Part shown: positions 31,156 through 40,016 of the stretch, one piece after another
Layout of the letters: the number at the start of each line of letters is the position of its first letter
Numbering within the stretch: position 1 is the stretch's first letter
Notes under the pieces: generated by a model
Database searches by the model: none
What the model was told of the DNA's origin: nothing
What the model saw: only the letters and a program-made list of their open reading frames with translations
Source of the DNA: a bacterium
GTDB lineage: Bacteria > Patescibacteriota > Minisyncoccia > Phycocordibacterales > JAKAEA01
Direction of reading: 5' to 3'
Assembly: GCA_021785065.1 (NCBI GenBank)
Contig: JAJYGQ010000007.1
Coordinates: forward strand, 1 to 41,365
Length of the DNA stretch: 41,365 nt
Position numbers and translations under genes: made by a program

Positions 31156-31630
31156 CTATATTGCTCGCGGGTGGCAAAAATTTGGTTGGATTATTATCGT
31201 TGGCATTGTCCTTTTAGGTGGTATGGGGTGGTATTGGTATTCGCAAAACAACGCAACACCCGATCAAATTATAGTAACACCGCCACCAGCACTTTCGGAT
31301 TCAACACAGGTTACCGTGACCCACTCTTCTGCTAGGGGTGTATACGACTATACTGATGCTCCACAGCATATTGGCGAAATGGCGCAGGTGCGTGGTATGG
31401 TTGTCAACGTCTATACATCAAAAACGGGAACAGTATTTCTTGATTTTTGTACGCAGTATAAAACCTGTCCTTTTTCGGCGGTTATTTTCGGTGATGATGC
31501 GGCAAAATTTCCGTCAGGCATTACCCGGTATCAAAATAAAATCGTTATTGCGAGTGGCACCATCCAGACATATAATGGTCAAGCAGAAATGATTATCAGT
31601 AATCCTGATCAAATTCACGTCACATCTTAA
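31148..31630 (+). CDS. Membrane-anchored OB-fold protein
   Basis: 160 residues. A membrane helix (about 13-32), a linker and an OB-fold-like domain (about 75-155) with GEMAQVRGMVVNVYTSKTGT, FLDFCTQYKTCPFSAVIF and IVIASGTIQTYNGQAEMIIS. This pattern is seen in exported nuclease-associated OB domains (YhcR-like), which may bind nucleic acid. It overlaps the PLD nuclease gene upstream and shares one base with the leuS start (TAATG). Two cysteines (FLDFCTQYKTCPF) could form a disulfide. Confidence 0.7.
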   Translation: MSNYIARGWQKFGWIIIVGIVLLGGMGWYWYSQNNATPDQIIVTPPPALSDSTQVTVTHSSARGVYDYTDAPQHIGEMAQVRGMVVNVYTSKTGTVFLDFCTQYKTCPFSAVIFGDDAAKFPSGITRYQNKIVIASGTIQTYNGQAEMIISNPDQIHVTS

Positions 31631-34482
31631 TGAAATCGTACGACCCGAAGAAAATCGAAAAAAAATGGCAAGCTGCTTGGCAGAAGAGCGGTATCTATAA
31701 TGCCAATGACAAAAGCCACAAGCCAAAATTTTATAGCCTCATCGAGTTTCCTTACCCTTCCGGCGATGGCCTACATGTTGGACATGTTCGCTCTAATACC
31801 GCCATGGATATTATTTCTCGCAAGCGGCGAATGGAAGGACACAACGTGCTCTATCCAATTGGCTGGGACGCCTTTGGCCTGCCCACGGAAAATTATGCGC
31901 TCAAAACTGGCAAGGCGCCGGCAGTGGTTACAAAAGAAAATATTGCTACTTTTCGCCGCCAGTTGCAGATGCTTGGTTTTTCATTTGATTGGTCACGCGA
32001 GATTAACACTACTGACCCGAACTATTACAAATGGACCCAGTGGATTTTTCTGGAATTTTGGAAACGTGGCTTGGCCTACAAAAAAAAGACATTCATCAAT
32101 TGGTGTCCAAAAGATAAAATCGGCTTGGCGAATGAAGAGGTGATAAACGGTTGCTGCGAACGCTGTGGTACGACGGTAGAAAAACGTGAGAAAGAGCAGT
32201 GGATGCTTGCCATTACAAAATATGCCAATCGCCTCGACCGTGATCTCGACACTGTCGATTATTTGCCAGAAATCAAGACACAGCAGCGCAACTGGATTGG
32301 CCGGAGTGAAGGCGCAGAGATAGAATTTGCAATCAAAAATTCTGATTTAAAAATTACGACGTTTACCACTCGTGCTGACACATTGTTTGGCGTAACATAT
32401 ATCGTACTTGCCCCCGAGCACGATTTAGTTACCAACGTACTCGAACACACTACAAACGCTGCAGAAATTCAGAAATATATTAATGCCGCAAAAAAGAAAA
32501 CAGAAATTGAGCGGACAGCTGCCGACAGAGAAAAAACCGGCGTCGAACTGAAGGGAATACGAGCAATTAATCCAGCTAATAACGAAGAGGTTCCGGTGTG
32601 GATTGCCGACTACGTGCTTGCCGATTACGGTACTGGTGCCGTCATGGCTGTGCCCGCTCACGATGAGCGCGACTGGGAATTTGCAACGAAGTATAACTTG
32701 CCGATTACAGAAGTAGTCGTTCCTAATATTATCGACAAAAGAAATCCTCCCGTAGCAGGAAAAAAAACCGTAGAACGAAAAAATGTGCACGCTATCGTTC
32801 GCGATCCATCAACGGGAAAATATTTAGGGTTGCAATGGAAAAATTTTGACTGGCTCACTTTTCCTATGGGCGGTATTGAAGATGGGGAAGATGCTGCCAC
32901 AGCAGCCCAACGAGAAGTGTTGGAAGAAACAGGATTTAAAAATCTTAAAGTTATCCGAGTTCTTGCGGGCCAAGCGCGGGCGGAATATTTTGCCGCGCAT
33001 AAAGATCAAAATCGAGTATCGTACACCACCGCGGTGCTTTTGGAATTAGTAGATCACGCTCAAGTCCCCCTAAGTCCCGAGGAAAAAGAAAAATACGATA
33101 TTGTCTGGCTCGATAGTTCAAAACTAAATTACGAGCATATGACTCATGCTGAAATCGGAGTGTGGGTGGAAAAAATTTCCGCTAAAAATCCAGCATATAC
33201 AGGCGAGGGAATGCTTATAAATTCCGGCACGTTCACCAACACGAATTCAAACGAAGCCAAAACAGCCATTGCTAAAAAATTCGGCAAAATTGTGACGACC
33301 TACAAGCTGCGCGACTGGGTGTTTTCGCGGCAACGCTATTGGGGTGAGCCAATCCCGCTTATTCATTGCAAAAAGTGTGGTTGGCAAGCAGTACCTGAAA
33401 AGGATTTGCCGATTATTTTGCCGCCAGTTAAAAATTATCAGCCGACTGATACTGGTGAATCACCACTTGCTGCCACGACAGCCGCGATGAAAAAATGGCG
33501 TACCACAAAGTGTCCGAAATGTGGTGGTGCGGCGACACGCGAAACCGACACCATGCCTAACTGGGCTGGTTCGAGTTGGTATTTTTTGCGCTATATTGAT
33601 CCTCGCAACAAAAAAACTCTCGCTGATAAGAAGAAGTTGAAGACGTGGCAGCCGGTAGATTGGTACAACGGCGGCATGGAGCACACCACCTTGCATCTTT
33701 TGTATTCTCGCTTTTGGAATAAGTTTCTCTACGACATTGGTGCCGCACCAACGAGTGAGCCGTATGCTAAACGCACCGCCCACGGCCTCATCCTCGCTGC
33801 CGATGGTGAGAAAATGTCAAAGTCACGCGGCAACGTTATCAATCCCGACCAAGTTGTTGCCACCTACGGTGCCGACACATTGCGCCTCTATGAGATGTTT
33901 ATGGGCCCTTTTGATCAGCCAGTCACCTGGAATACCGACGGCATTATCGGACCACGCCGCTTTTTAGAGCGAGTGTGGCGATTACAAGAAAAAATTTATA
34001 AAAAAGCCACGGATACTGTGCTTGAAAGCCTCGTACAAAAGACGATCAAAAAGGTTTCTGCTGATATTGAAGCTATGCAATTCAATACCGCTATTTCAGC
34101 AATGATGATTTTAGTTAATAGTTTAGAAAAGGCGGAAAAAATTTCCGCTGAGCTGTACGAAATTCTCCTGCAACTCCTTGCGCCGTTTGCACCGCATATA
34201 ACCGAGGAAATTTGGCATACTCTCGGCCATACGAAATCGATTCATCTCACCCCGTGGCCCAAAACTGATGAGACAAAAATACAAAAGGAGGAGGTGACTA
34301 TTATTGTCCAGGTTGATGGTAAAATGCGTGATAGCTTTCAAGCAATGCCAACACTAGGTGAGCAAGAAGCGGTCAAGCAAGCAAAAAATCTTGCATCCGT
34401 ACAGAAGTGGCTTCTTCAAAAAACCGTGGCGCGCATTGTGTATGTCCCTGGCCGACTTGTCAATATTGTTACAGTATCGTAA
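31630..34482 (+). CDS. leuS: Leucyl-tRNA synthetase with a Nudix domain inserted in the editing domain
   Basis: 950 residues. LeuRS charges tRNA-Leu with leucine. The class I core is intact: HVGH (49-52), KMSKS (728-732), zinc motifs CPKD...CCERC (159-179) and CPKCGG (628-633), anticodon-binding domain and a C-terminal domain. The CP1 editing domain has TTRADTLFG (246-254) and AVPAHDERDWEFA with D345. Straight after this, where relatives continue to AYTGEGMLINSG, about 155 residues (366-520) are inserted. They form a Nudix hydrolase domain with a complete box: G414, E420, R428, E429, E432, E433, G435. The frame is uninterrupted. The gene starts on the stop of the OB-fold gene (TAATG). Confidence 0.95.
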   Translation: MKSYDPKKIEKKWQAAWQKSGIYNANDKSHKPKFYSLIEFPYPSGDGLHVGHVRSNTAMDIISRKRRMEGHNVLYPIGWDAFGLPTENYALKTGKAPAVVTKENIATFRRQLQMLGFSFDWSREINTTDPNYYKWTQWIFLEFWKRGLAYKKKTFINWCPKDKIGLANEEVINGCCERCGTTVEKREKEQWMLAITKYANRLDRDLDTVDYLPEIKTQQRNWIGRSEGAEIEFAIKNSDLKITTFTTRADTLFGVTYIVLAPEHDLVTNVLEHTTNAAEIQKYINAAKKKTEIERTAADREKTGVELKGIRAINPANNEEVPVWIADYVLADYGTGAVMAVPAHDERDWEFATKYNLPITEVVVPNIIDKRNPPVAGKKTVERKNVHAIVRDPSTGKYLGLQWKNFDWLTFPMGGIEDGEDAATAAQREVLEETGFKNLKVIRVLAGQARAEYFAAHKDQNRVSYTTAVLLELVDHAQVPLSPEEKEKYDIVWLDSSKLNYEHMTHAEIGVWVEKISAKNPAYTGEGMLINSGTFTNTNSNEAKTAIAKKFGKIVTTYKLRDWVFSRQRYWGEPIPLIHCKKCGWQAVPEKDLPIILPPVKNYQPTDTGESPLAATTAAMKKWRTTKCPKCGGAATRETDTMPNWAGSSWYFLRYIDPRNKKTLADKKKLKTWQPVDWYNGGMEHTTLHLLYSRFWNKFLYDIGAAPTSEPYAKRTAHGLILAADGEKMSKSRGNVINPDQVVATYGADTLRLYEMFMGPFDQPVTWNTDGIIGPRRFLERVWRLQEKIYKKATDTVLESLVQKTIKKVSADIEAMQFNTAISAMMILVNSLEKAEKISAELYEILLQLLAPFAPHITEEIWHTLGHTKSIHLTPWPKTDETKIQKEEVTIIVQVDGKMRDSFQAMPTLGEQEAVKQAKNLASVQKWLLQKTVARIVYVPGRLVNIVTVS
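32725..33189 (+). other. Nudix domain segment within leuS
   Basis: Codes for residues 366-520 of LeuRS. The Nudix box itself is at 32869-32937 and satisfies Gx5Ex7REUxEExGU at every position. Upstream HAIVRDPSTGKYLGLQW and downstream YTTAVLLELVD and KYDIVWLD are the beta strands expected of a Nudix fold, so a whole domain is present. Confidence 0.9.
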
Positions 34483-34493
34483 ACTATAAATAC

Positions 34494-34524
34494 TTGACAC
34501 ATTTCCTAGGAGATGATAGATATT
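34494..34524 (+). promoter_or_regulatory. Possible promoter of the sigma4-HARE gene
   Basis: A perfect -35 TTGACA (34494-34499). The -10 is uncertain: GATATT (34519-34524) with a 19-base spacer is one option. The ATG is at 34577, leaving a leader of about 45 bases without an SD. Confidence 0.35.
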
Positions 34525-34576
34525 GTATACATCCGCACGCACCATTAGGTTAGTTTAGTCAAACATTTAGGTATTC

Positions 34577-35623
34577 ATGACTACATCACACCAACCCTCA
34601 CTCACCAGCTTCAAACCGAAGCAAGTTACTGATCGGTTGCTTTCTATTTTACCCGAGCGCGCTCGTGATGTGATGGTCTCTCGTTATGGTTTAGGAAAAA
34701 ATCCCGAACGCCTCACCCTCGACGCTATTGGTAAGAAATATAAAATCACCCGCGAGCGTGTACGTCAAATCGAAAACCACGCACTCATTACGATTAGAAA
34801 ATCAAAAGAGTACGAAAAAGATAAAAAATCTTTTGAGGAATTAGAAACCGCCCTAAAACAACTTGGTGGTATTATTTCTGAAGCCGATCTTCTCAACGCG
34901 CTCTCAAAAGACAAGAGTGTACATAATCACCTCAACTTTCTTCTTATTATTGGCGAGCAATTTCGCCGGAAAAAAGAAGATGAGGACTTCCAACATCGTT
35001 GGTACATTGATGATCAGCTTTCAGACATCGTGCACGGTGCACTCCATAAGCTCTACGAATCACTTTCTGATGACGATCTCATTTCTGAGCAAGATATCCT
35101 CCAATCGTTTCTTACTCACCTGAAAGAAGTGTCCGATGAATATAAGAAAGAGGAAATTTTAAAACGATGGCTCGCGCTCTCGAAAGCAATTTCTAAAAAT
35201 CAGCTTGGCGAGTGGGGACGAAGCTCAAGTTCCAATGTTCACGCGAAGGGAATGCGCGACTACGCCTTCCTGGTGATTCGTAAACACGGTTCTCCTATCC
35301 ACTTTACTGAAGTGGCAAAGCAAATCGAAAAACTTTTTAAACGAAAAGCCCACATTGCCACAACCCACAACGAGCTCATTAAAGATCCTCGTTTCGTACT
35401 CGTTGGCCGCGGCCTCTATGCTTTGTCAGAGTGGGGATACATTTCTGGCGTGGTACGAGACGTTATTCGAAAAGTGCTTGAGCAAAACGGCCCTATGTCC
35501 AAGAGTGAAATTGTAGATAAGGTTCTCAAGGAACGTTACGTCAAAGAAAACACCATTATGGTCAATCTCCAAAATCCAAAATACTTTAAGAAAAATAAAG
35601 AGGGGAACTATTATCTTGTGTAG
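34577..35623 (+). CDS. Sigma-70 region 4 / HARE-HTH fusion protein
   Basis: 348 residues. The N-terminus (about 18-75) is a sigma-70 region 4 module (LPERARDVMVSRYGLG, LTLDAIGKKYKITRERVRQIENHAL). The middle (80-220) is helical and unassigned. The C-terminal part (about 225-348) is a HARE-HTH domain of the kind in RNA polymerase delta subunit (YAFLVIRKHGSPIHFTEVAKQI, GRGLYALSEWGY) followed by another winged-helix-like repeat (SKSEIVDKVLKERYVKENTI). No region 2 is present, so it cannot melt promoters as a normal sigma. It may bind the -35 or RNA polymerase as an accessory regulator; inference. Confidence 0.8.
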   Translation: MTTSHQPSLTSFKPKQVTDRLLSILPERARDVMVSRYGLGKNPERLTLDAIGKKYKITRERVRQIENHALITIRKSKEYEKDKKSFEELETALKQLGGIISEADLLNALSKDKSVHNHLNFLLIIGEQFRRKKEDEDFQHRWYIDDQLSDIVHGALHKLYESLSDDDLISEQDILQSFLTHLKEVSDEYKKEEILKRWLALSKAISKNQLGEWGRSSSSNVHAKGMRDYAFLVIRKHGSPIHFTEVAKQIEKLFKRKAHIATTHNELIKDPRFVLVGRGLYALSEWGYISGVVRDVIRKVLEQNGPMSKSEIVDKVLKERYVKENTIMVNLQNPKYFKKNKEGNYYLV

Positions 35624-35658
35624 GTTCGTTATTTTAGAGAGCTCTTTTTTGTAGATTT

Positions 35659-35667
35659 TGTTATACT
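35659..35667 (+). promoter_or_regulatory. Extended -10 of the 416-residue membrane protein gene
   Basis: TGT-TATACT nine bases before the ATG at 35677, giving a leader of zero to three bases. Confidence 0.55.
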
Positions 35668-35676
35668 ATAGTAATC

Positions 35677-36927
35677 ATGAATGCTTTCTGGTCGGTTGTT
35701 ATTCCGCTTTTGCTTCAAGCGTGGTCATTTTTTATAGCCCTGTATCCTATTTGGCTGCCCATTCTCTTGGCGGCTATTTTCTGGGACGTGTGGCTCAATT
35801 ACATACGTGTTAAAAACTGGGCTAAGCTTAAAACAGTACTTTTAGAAATTCGATTACCGCAAGAAATTGTTAAGTCGCCGCGAGCTATGGAGGTGGTTAT
35901 AAATTCTCTCTATAACACCGGTGGGGAAGGTAACTTTGCCCTTCGGTATTGGCAGGGTAATACACGACCCACTTTTTCTTTAGAGTTAGTTTCGGACGGC
36001 GGCCGAGTTCGCTTTTTACTGTGGACCCGAGAAAATTTGCGCAACTATGTAGAATCTCAAATTTATGCTCAGTATCCAGATGTGGAAATTCACCAAGTGG
36101 AAGACTATGCGACGAAAATAGTTTTTGATCCGAAAATCAATACTGTATGGGGTTGTCGATTTGAACTTGCTGCCAGTAACGTTCTCCCGATTGCGTCATA
36201 CGTTGATTACGGTCTCGATCTCGATAAAAATCCTAAAGAGGAATTCAAAATTGATCCGCTGTCACAAACTCTAGAACTTTTAAGCACCGTCAAACCCGGT
36301 GAACATATGTGGCTGCAAATTGTTATTCGTGCTCACAAGAATGAAAAGCGGGGCGGACCATTTTCAGAAGCAAGTGATTGGCGTAAAGAAATACGAAAAA
36401 CTCGTGATGCCGTTTTCGAGGCTATTAAAAAAGAGGGGCGTATTGCGGGAACAACCAACGAGATCGCCACTGTGTCTGCGCTGGGCCGAGCTTACCAAAA
36501 GTATCCCTTCGACTGCGGTATGCGAGCATTGTATATTGTCGATGATAAAGAAAAATTTAGCGTTCCTATGATCGGTACACTTACCAGTTTATTACGACCA
36601 TTCAGTTACTCCGCTGCATCATTTAAGGGGGCTTTTAAAGACGATACTATGGCGGGTTTCAACGGCTTTAAGGTTGCTGGCGGCACCGGTTTTGATTTTC
36701 CCTGGCAAGATTTTAAAAACAAACGCGTAAACCGCTTGCGAAAAAATATTTTAGATCAATATAAGCGCCGGGCATTCTTTTGGCCACCGTATAAAGAAAA
36801 AACTTTTATACTCACGAGCGAATCACTCGCCACGATATGGCATTTCCCCGGCGAAACGTCGGCGGCACCTGGCTTAGAACGGATTCCTTCAACACGAGCC
36901 CAGGCCCCCAACAATTTGCCCGTTTAA
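35677..36927 (+). CDS. Conserved-looking membrane protein with large cytosolic domain
   Basis: 416 residues. Two closely spaced hydrophobic stretches at the N-terminus (about 5-38) are followed by about 370 soluble residues of mixed alpha/beta. The end of the chain (TFILTSESLATIWHFPGETS, then GLERIPSTRAQAPNNLPV) resembles a module I associate with CPR proteins encoded near VirB4/HerA-like ATPases, but no such ATPase is in the window. The function is unknown. mltG follows after nine bases, so the two are probably co-transcribed. Confidence 0.65.
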   Translation: MNAFWSVVIPLLLQAWSFFIALYPIWLPILLAAIFWDVWLNYIRVKNWAKLKTVLLEIRLPQEIVKSPRAMEVVINSLYNTGGEGNFALRYWQGNTRPTFSLELVSDGGRVRFLLWTRENLRNYVESQIYAQYPDVEIHQVEDYATKIVFDPKINTVWGCRFELAASNVLPIASYVDYGLDLDKNPKEEFKIDPLSQTLELLSTVKPGEHMWLQIVIRAHKNEKRGGPFSEASDWRKEIRKTRDAVFEAIKKEGRIAGTTNEIATVSALGRAYQKYPFDCGMRALYIVDDKEKFSVPMIGTLTSLLRPFSYSAASFKGAFKDDTMAGFNGFKVAGGTGFDFPWQDFKNKRVNRLRKNILDQYKRRAFFWPPYKEKTFILTSESLATIWHFPGETSAAPGLERIPSTRAQAPNNLPV

Positions 36928-36936
36928 TTTTCCAGA

Positions 36937-37944
36937 ATGGTATTCTTGAAATTTTTTATTACACATATACGCCACCTGCGGCGCCGGTATTGGATACTGT
37001 TAGGGAGCGTTGCCACTATTGTTGTGCTTGGTGGTATTGGGGGCATTATCTACATTACTACTTTAAGCGCCCCGCCACTGTTTCCACGAGGCGGAGTAAT
37101 TAGCATTACCAATGGTCAGAGTCTTTCTTCAATTGTACGGATGCTACAAGCTGACCACTTTATTCGTTCTCCGTTTTGGTTTACTAATGCCGTACTTTTT
37201 CTTGGTCGTGAACGTCAGGTTCAAGAAGGAGATTATTATTTTTCTCATCCAGAAAATGTTTTTATGGTAGCGTGGCGTCTAACGCACGCTGACTACGAAA
37301 CAAATCAGGTAAAAACAACAATTCCCGACGATGCGACCGTAAGTGACATTGCTCTTATTCTTAAAAAAAATTATCCGACGTTTGATACGGTGCATTTTTT
37401 AACCATCGCTCAGGCACATGAGGGATACCTTTTCCCTGATACGTATTATTTTGGTATTAATCCATCTGCTGAGAGTGTAGTGACCGCGATGACAGCAAAT
37501 TTTCAACGAAAAATTTCTACCGCGAACGCGGCCGCGGCAATCACCGCGTTCAATAAGCCGCTTCCAGAAATTATTACTATGGCATCTATCGTACAGCATG
37601 AGGCACTCACTTCTGAAGATCAGCGAATCGTTGCGGGTATTTTATGGAAACGTTTAGCGATGAATATGCCGCTCGATGTTGATTCCACACTCTACTATAT
37701 TACTGGTAAAACATCGGCCCAGCTTACTATGGCTGATCTTGCCAGCAAATCTCCCTACAACACCTATACACATAAAGGATTACCGCCCACGCCCATTGGC
37801 AGCCCAAGTCTTGATGCCATCATAAATACAGTAACTCCCATTACAACAAATTATCTCTATTTCCTTTCTGATGCGAGCGGCACTATGCATTACGCCGCAA
37901 CCCTTGCCGAACAACACAATAATCAGGTGAAATATGTACGTTAA
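36937..37944 (+). CDS. mltG: Endolytic transglycosylase MltG
   Basis: 335 residues. MltG cuts nascent peptidoglycan strands and sets their length. An N-terminal membrane helix (about 14-36) is followed by a LysM-like part (ITNGQSLSSIVRMLQADHFI) and the YceG catalytic domain with AHEGYLFPDTYYF, MASIVQHEA (general acid E in QHEA, aligning to the second E of the usual EKE), LWKRLAMNMPLDVDSTLYY and YNTYTHKGLPPTPIGSPS. The 3' end overlaps the start of mnmA. Confidence 0.94.
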   Translation: MVFLKFFITHIRHLRRRYWILLGSVATIVVLGGIGGIIYITTLSAPPLFPRGGVISITNGQSLSSIVRMLQADHFIRSPFWFTNAVLFLGRERQVQEGDYYFSHPENVFMVAWRLTHADYETNQVKTTIPDDATVSDIALILKKNYPTFDTVHFLTIAQAHEGYLFPDTYYFGINPSAESVVTAMTANFQRKISTANAAAAITAFNKPLPEIITMASIVQHEALTSEDQRIVAGILWKRLAMNMPLDVDSTLYYITGKTSAQLTMADLASKSPYNTYTHKGLPPTPIGSPSLDAIINTVTPITTNYLYFLSDASGTMHYAATLAEQHNNQVKYVR

Positions 37945-39025
37945 CAAGACTTCTATGCATATTCGGAAACAAAAAGTTTTTATTGGTCTTTCGGGTGGGG
38001 TGGATAGTTCCGTTACGGCTGCTTTACTTTTACGGGCGGGATATGATGTTACGGGCGTGTTTATTAAAGTTTGGAGTCCAAATTGGCTTCCTTGCACATG
38101 GCGCGATGAGCGCCGCGACGCGATGCGCGTCGCGGCGCATCTTGATATTCCTTTTTTAACTTTTGACTTTGAAGATGCCTATAAAAAAAATGTCGTCGAT
38201 TATTTACTTGCCGAATATCAGCGTGGTCGCACCCCTAATCCTGACGTCCTCTGCAATAAAGAAATAAAATTTGGCTCATTTTTACATGAAGCGCTCGGTC
38301 GCGGCGCCGATTTCATCGCCACTGGTCATTACGCACAAAATGTTTTTCGAGATAACACCTTTCATCTTTTAGAGAGCGTCGACACAGAAAAAGATCAGTC
38401 ATATTTTTTATGGACACTTGGACAAGAAGCGCTGCGCCACACTCTTTTTCCGGTGGGTACATATAAGAAACAAGAAGTGCGCAACCTAGCCCGTCATTTT
38501 AATCTTCCTACCGCAACAAAAAAAGATAGCCAAGGTATTTGTTTTTTAGGTCCTGTTGATATGAAAGAATTTTTAGCACACTACGTAACGCCACAACGCG
38601 GTGAGGTTCTTGACGAAGCAGGGAATAGTATCGGCTGGCATCCGGGAGCAGTATTTTTTACCCAGGGCGAACGTCACGGATTTACTATTACTAAACCATC
38701 AGCACAACAACAACCGCAATACATTATTGCAAAAGACATTACTCACAACACCTTAACAGTTGCCCCTCACCAACACTCCCGTTCGTCTACTAGTTCGCAA
38801 GGAATACTTGCATCGGTTCATTGGATATCTCCGCAACCGCCTGCTCCACAAAAAAAGTACCAGGCTCGCTGGCGATACCGTCAAAAAACAAGTCCATGTT
38901 TTGTGCACCATACTGAAAAAAATACCGTCGTCACTTTCGATACTCCGCAAGAGAACCTTTCACCCGGCCAATCACTCGTGCTCTATGATAACGGTGAATG
39001 CTGCGGCGGCGGTATCCTGGTATAA
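37934..39025 (+). CDS. mnmA: tRNA-uridine 2-sulfurtransferase MnmA
   Basis: 363 residues. MnmA adds sulfur to U34 of Lys, Glu and Gln tRNAs. PP-loop SGGVDSS (about 20-26), PNPDVLCNKEIKFG with the first catalytic cysteine, ATGHYAQ, DQSYFLWTL, and DSQGICFLG with the second cysteine are present, followed by the central and beta-barrel domains (GERHGF...). The start could also be the ATG at 37955, which gives the more typical short N-terminus; the 37934 start overlaps mltG by 11 bases. No SD at either. Confidence 0.95.
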   Translation: MYVNKTSMHIRKQKVFIGLSGGVDSSVTAALLLRAGYDVTGVFIKVWSPNWLPCTWRDERRDAMRVAAHLDIPFLTFDFEDAYKKNVVDYLLAEYQRGRTPNPDVLCNKEIKFGSFLHEALGRGADFIATGHYAQNVFRDNTFHLLESVDTEKDQSYFLWTLGQEALRHTLFPVGTYKKQEVRNLARHFNLPTATKKDSQGICFLGPVDMKEFLAHYVTPQRGEVLDEAGNSIGWHPGAVFFTQGERHGFTITKPSAQQQPQYIIAKDITHNTLTVAPHQHSRSSTSSQGILASVHWISPQPPAPQKKYQARWRYRQKTSPCFVHHTEKNTVVTFDTPQENLSPGQSLVLYDNGECCGGGILV

Positions 39026-39026
39026 T
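39018..39026 (+). promoter_or_regulatory. Extended -10 of the ATP-cone nuclease gene
   Basis: TGG-TATAAT, overlapping the mnmA stop and ending six bases before the ATG at 39033; predicts leaderless mRNA. Confidence 0.65.
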
Positions 39027-39032
39027 GGGTAC

Positions 39033-39932
39033 ATGTCTGAACAAATTTTAATTACTAAAACAAACGGCGAAAAAGAACCCTTTGATGAAGAAAAATTAGT
39101 AGCTTCATTACGACGTTCGCGTGCTTCAGCTGCTGCAATACAAGCCGTCCTTGATCATATTCACAAAGAAATTCGAGAGGGGATGACAACTACCTATATT
39201 TATCAGCACGCCCTCGAACTACTTCACAAAGTTCAAAAGAGTGCAGCAATCAGCTATTCGTTGCGCCGCGCTATCGCTGATCTTGGTCCTTCAGGTTTTC
39301 CTTTTGAAAAATTTGTTGCTGAAATATTTAAACAACAAGGCTACACCACGCTTACCGACCAAGTGGTAGCAGGTAAATGCGTAGAGCATGAAGTTGATGT
39401 GGTAGCTTGGAAACCAGACGGCGACCTAGCTATGGTGGAAGCAAAATTTCATAATCAACCGGGCTTAAAGTGCGATCTAAAGGTTGCCCTGTACGTGAAG
39501 GCTCGTTTCGACGATTTAGCCCAAGCGACGTTTACTTATGACAATCAGGCGTATCATTTAAAAACCGGCTGGCTTGTGACCAATACTAAATTCACTATTA
39601 GTGCCATAAAATACGCGGCATGCCAGACAATGAAAATTGTTGGTTGGAGCTATCCCCATAAAGGAAATTTACAAGATCTTATTGAGTCGGCCCATCTCCA
39701 TCCTCTTACTTGTTTACGACTTTTGAGTGAACATGATAAAAAAGCGCTCTTAGGGCAGGGAATAGTACTTTGCCGCGATCTCGAAAAAGATCCTTCGCTT
39801 TTATCAAAACTTGGCCTAGCAGAACTTAATATTGATGCTATTCTTTCGGAAATAAGTCATATTTACGCCGACGATATGCCTAAAAACAAAATGAAAGGAG
39901 CGCCCACCCCTGTTCCAACAGAAACAGCATAA
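39033..39932 (+). CDS. ATP-cone / Mrr-like restriction endonuclease fusion
   Basis: 299 residues. Residues about 5-88 form an ATP-cone (ITKTNGEKEPFDEEKLVASL at the start), the nucleotide-sensing domain of NrdR and ribonucleotide reductases. Residues about 89-205 form a PD-(D/E)XK nuclease of the Mrr/restriction-endonuclease type: GFPFEKFVAEIFKQQGY, E120-V-D122 and E136-A-K138 as the metal site, and GWLVTNTKFT. The last part (about 222-275) looks like a helix-hairpin-helix DNA-binding unit. A soluble nuclease gated by ATP/dATP is the natural reading; defence or DNA-quality control are both possible. The start is set by the promoter box; a longer in-frame start lies inside mnmA. Confidence 0.85.
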   Translation: MSEQILITKTNGEKEPFDEEKLVASLRRSRASAAAIQAVLDHIHKEIREGMTTTYIYQHALELLHKVQKSAAISYSLRRAIADLGPSGFPFEKFVAEIFKQQGYTTLTDQVVAGKCVEHEVDVVAWKPDGDLAMVEAKFHNQPGLKCDLKVALYVKARFDDLAQATFTYDNQAYHLKTGWLVTNTKFTISAIKYAACQTMKIVGWSYPHKGNLQDLIESAHLHPLTCLRLLSEHDKKALLGQGIVLCRDLEKDPSLLSKLGLAELNIDAILSEISHIYADDMPKNKMKGAPTPVPTETA

Positions 39933-39970
39933 CAACACATATTTTTAAACTTCGCTATTGCCTCGTCTTT

Positions 39971-39987
39971 TATAATAAGGCTATAAT
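39971..39987 (+). promoter_or_regulatory. Two TATAAT boxes before the DUF7282-like gene
   Basis: TATAAT at 39971-39976 and at 39982-39987. The second leaves a leader of about 23 bases to the ATG at 40017. No SD is visible. Confidence 0.4.
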
Positions 39988-40016
39988 GGGCATTATTCGT
40001 TTAAAACTCTGCTTCT

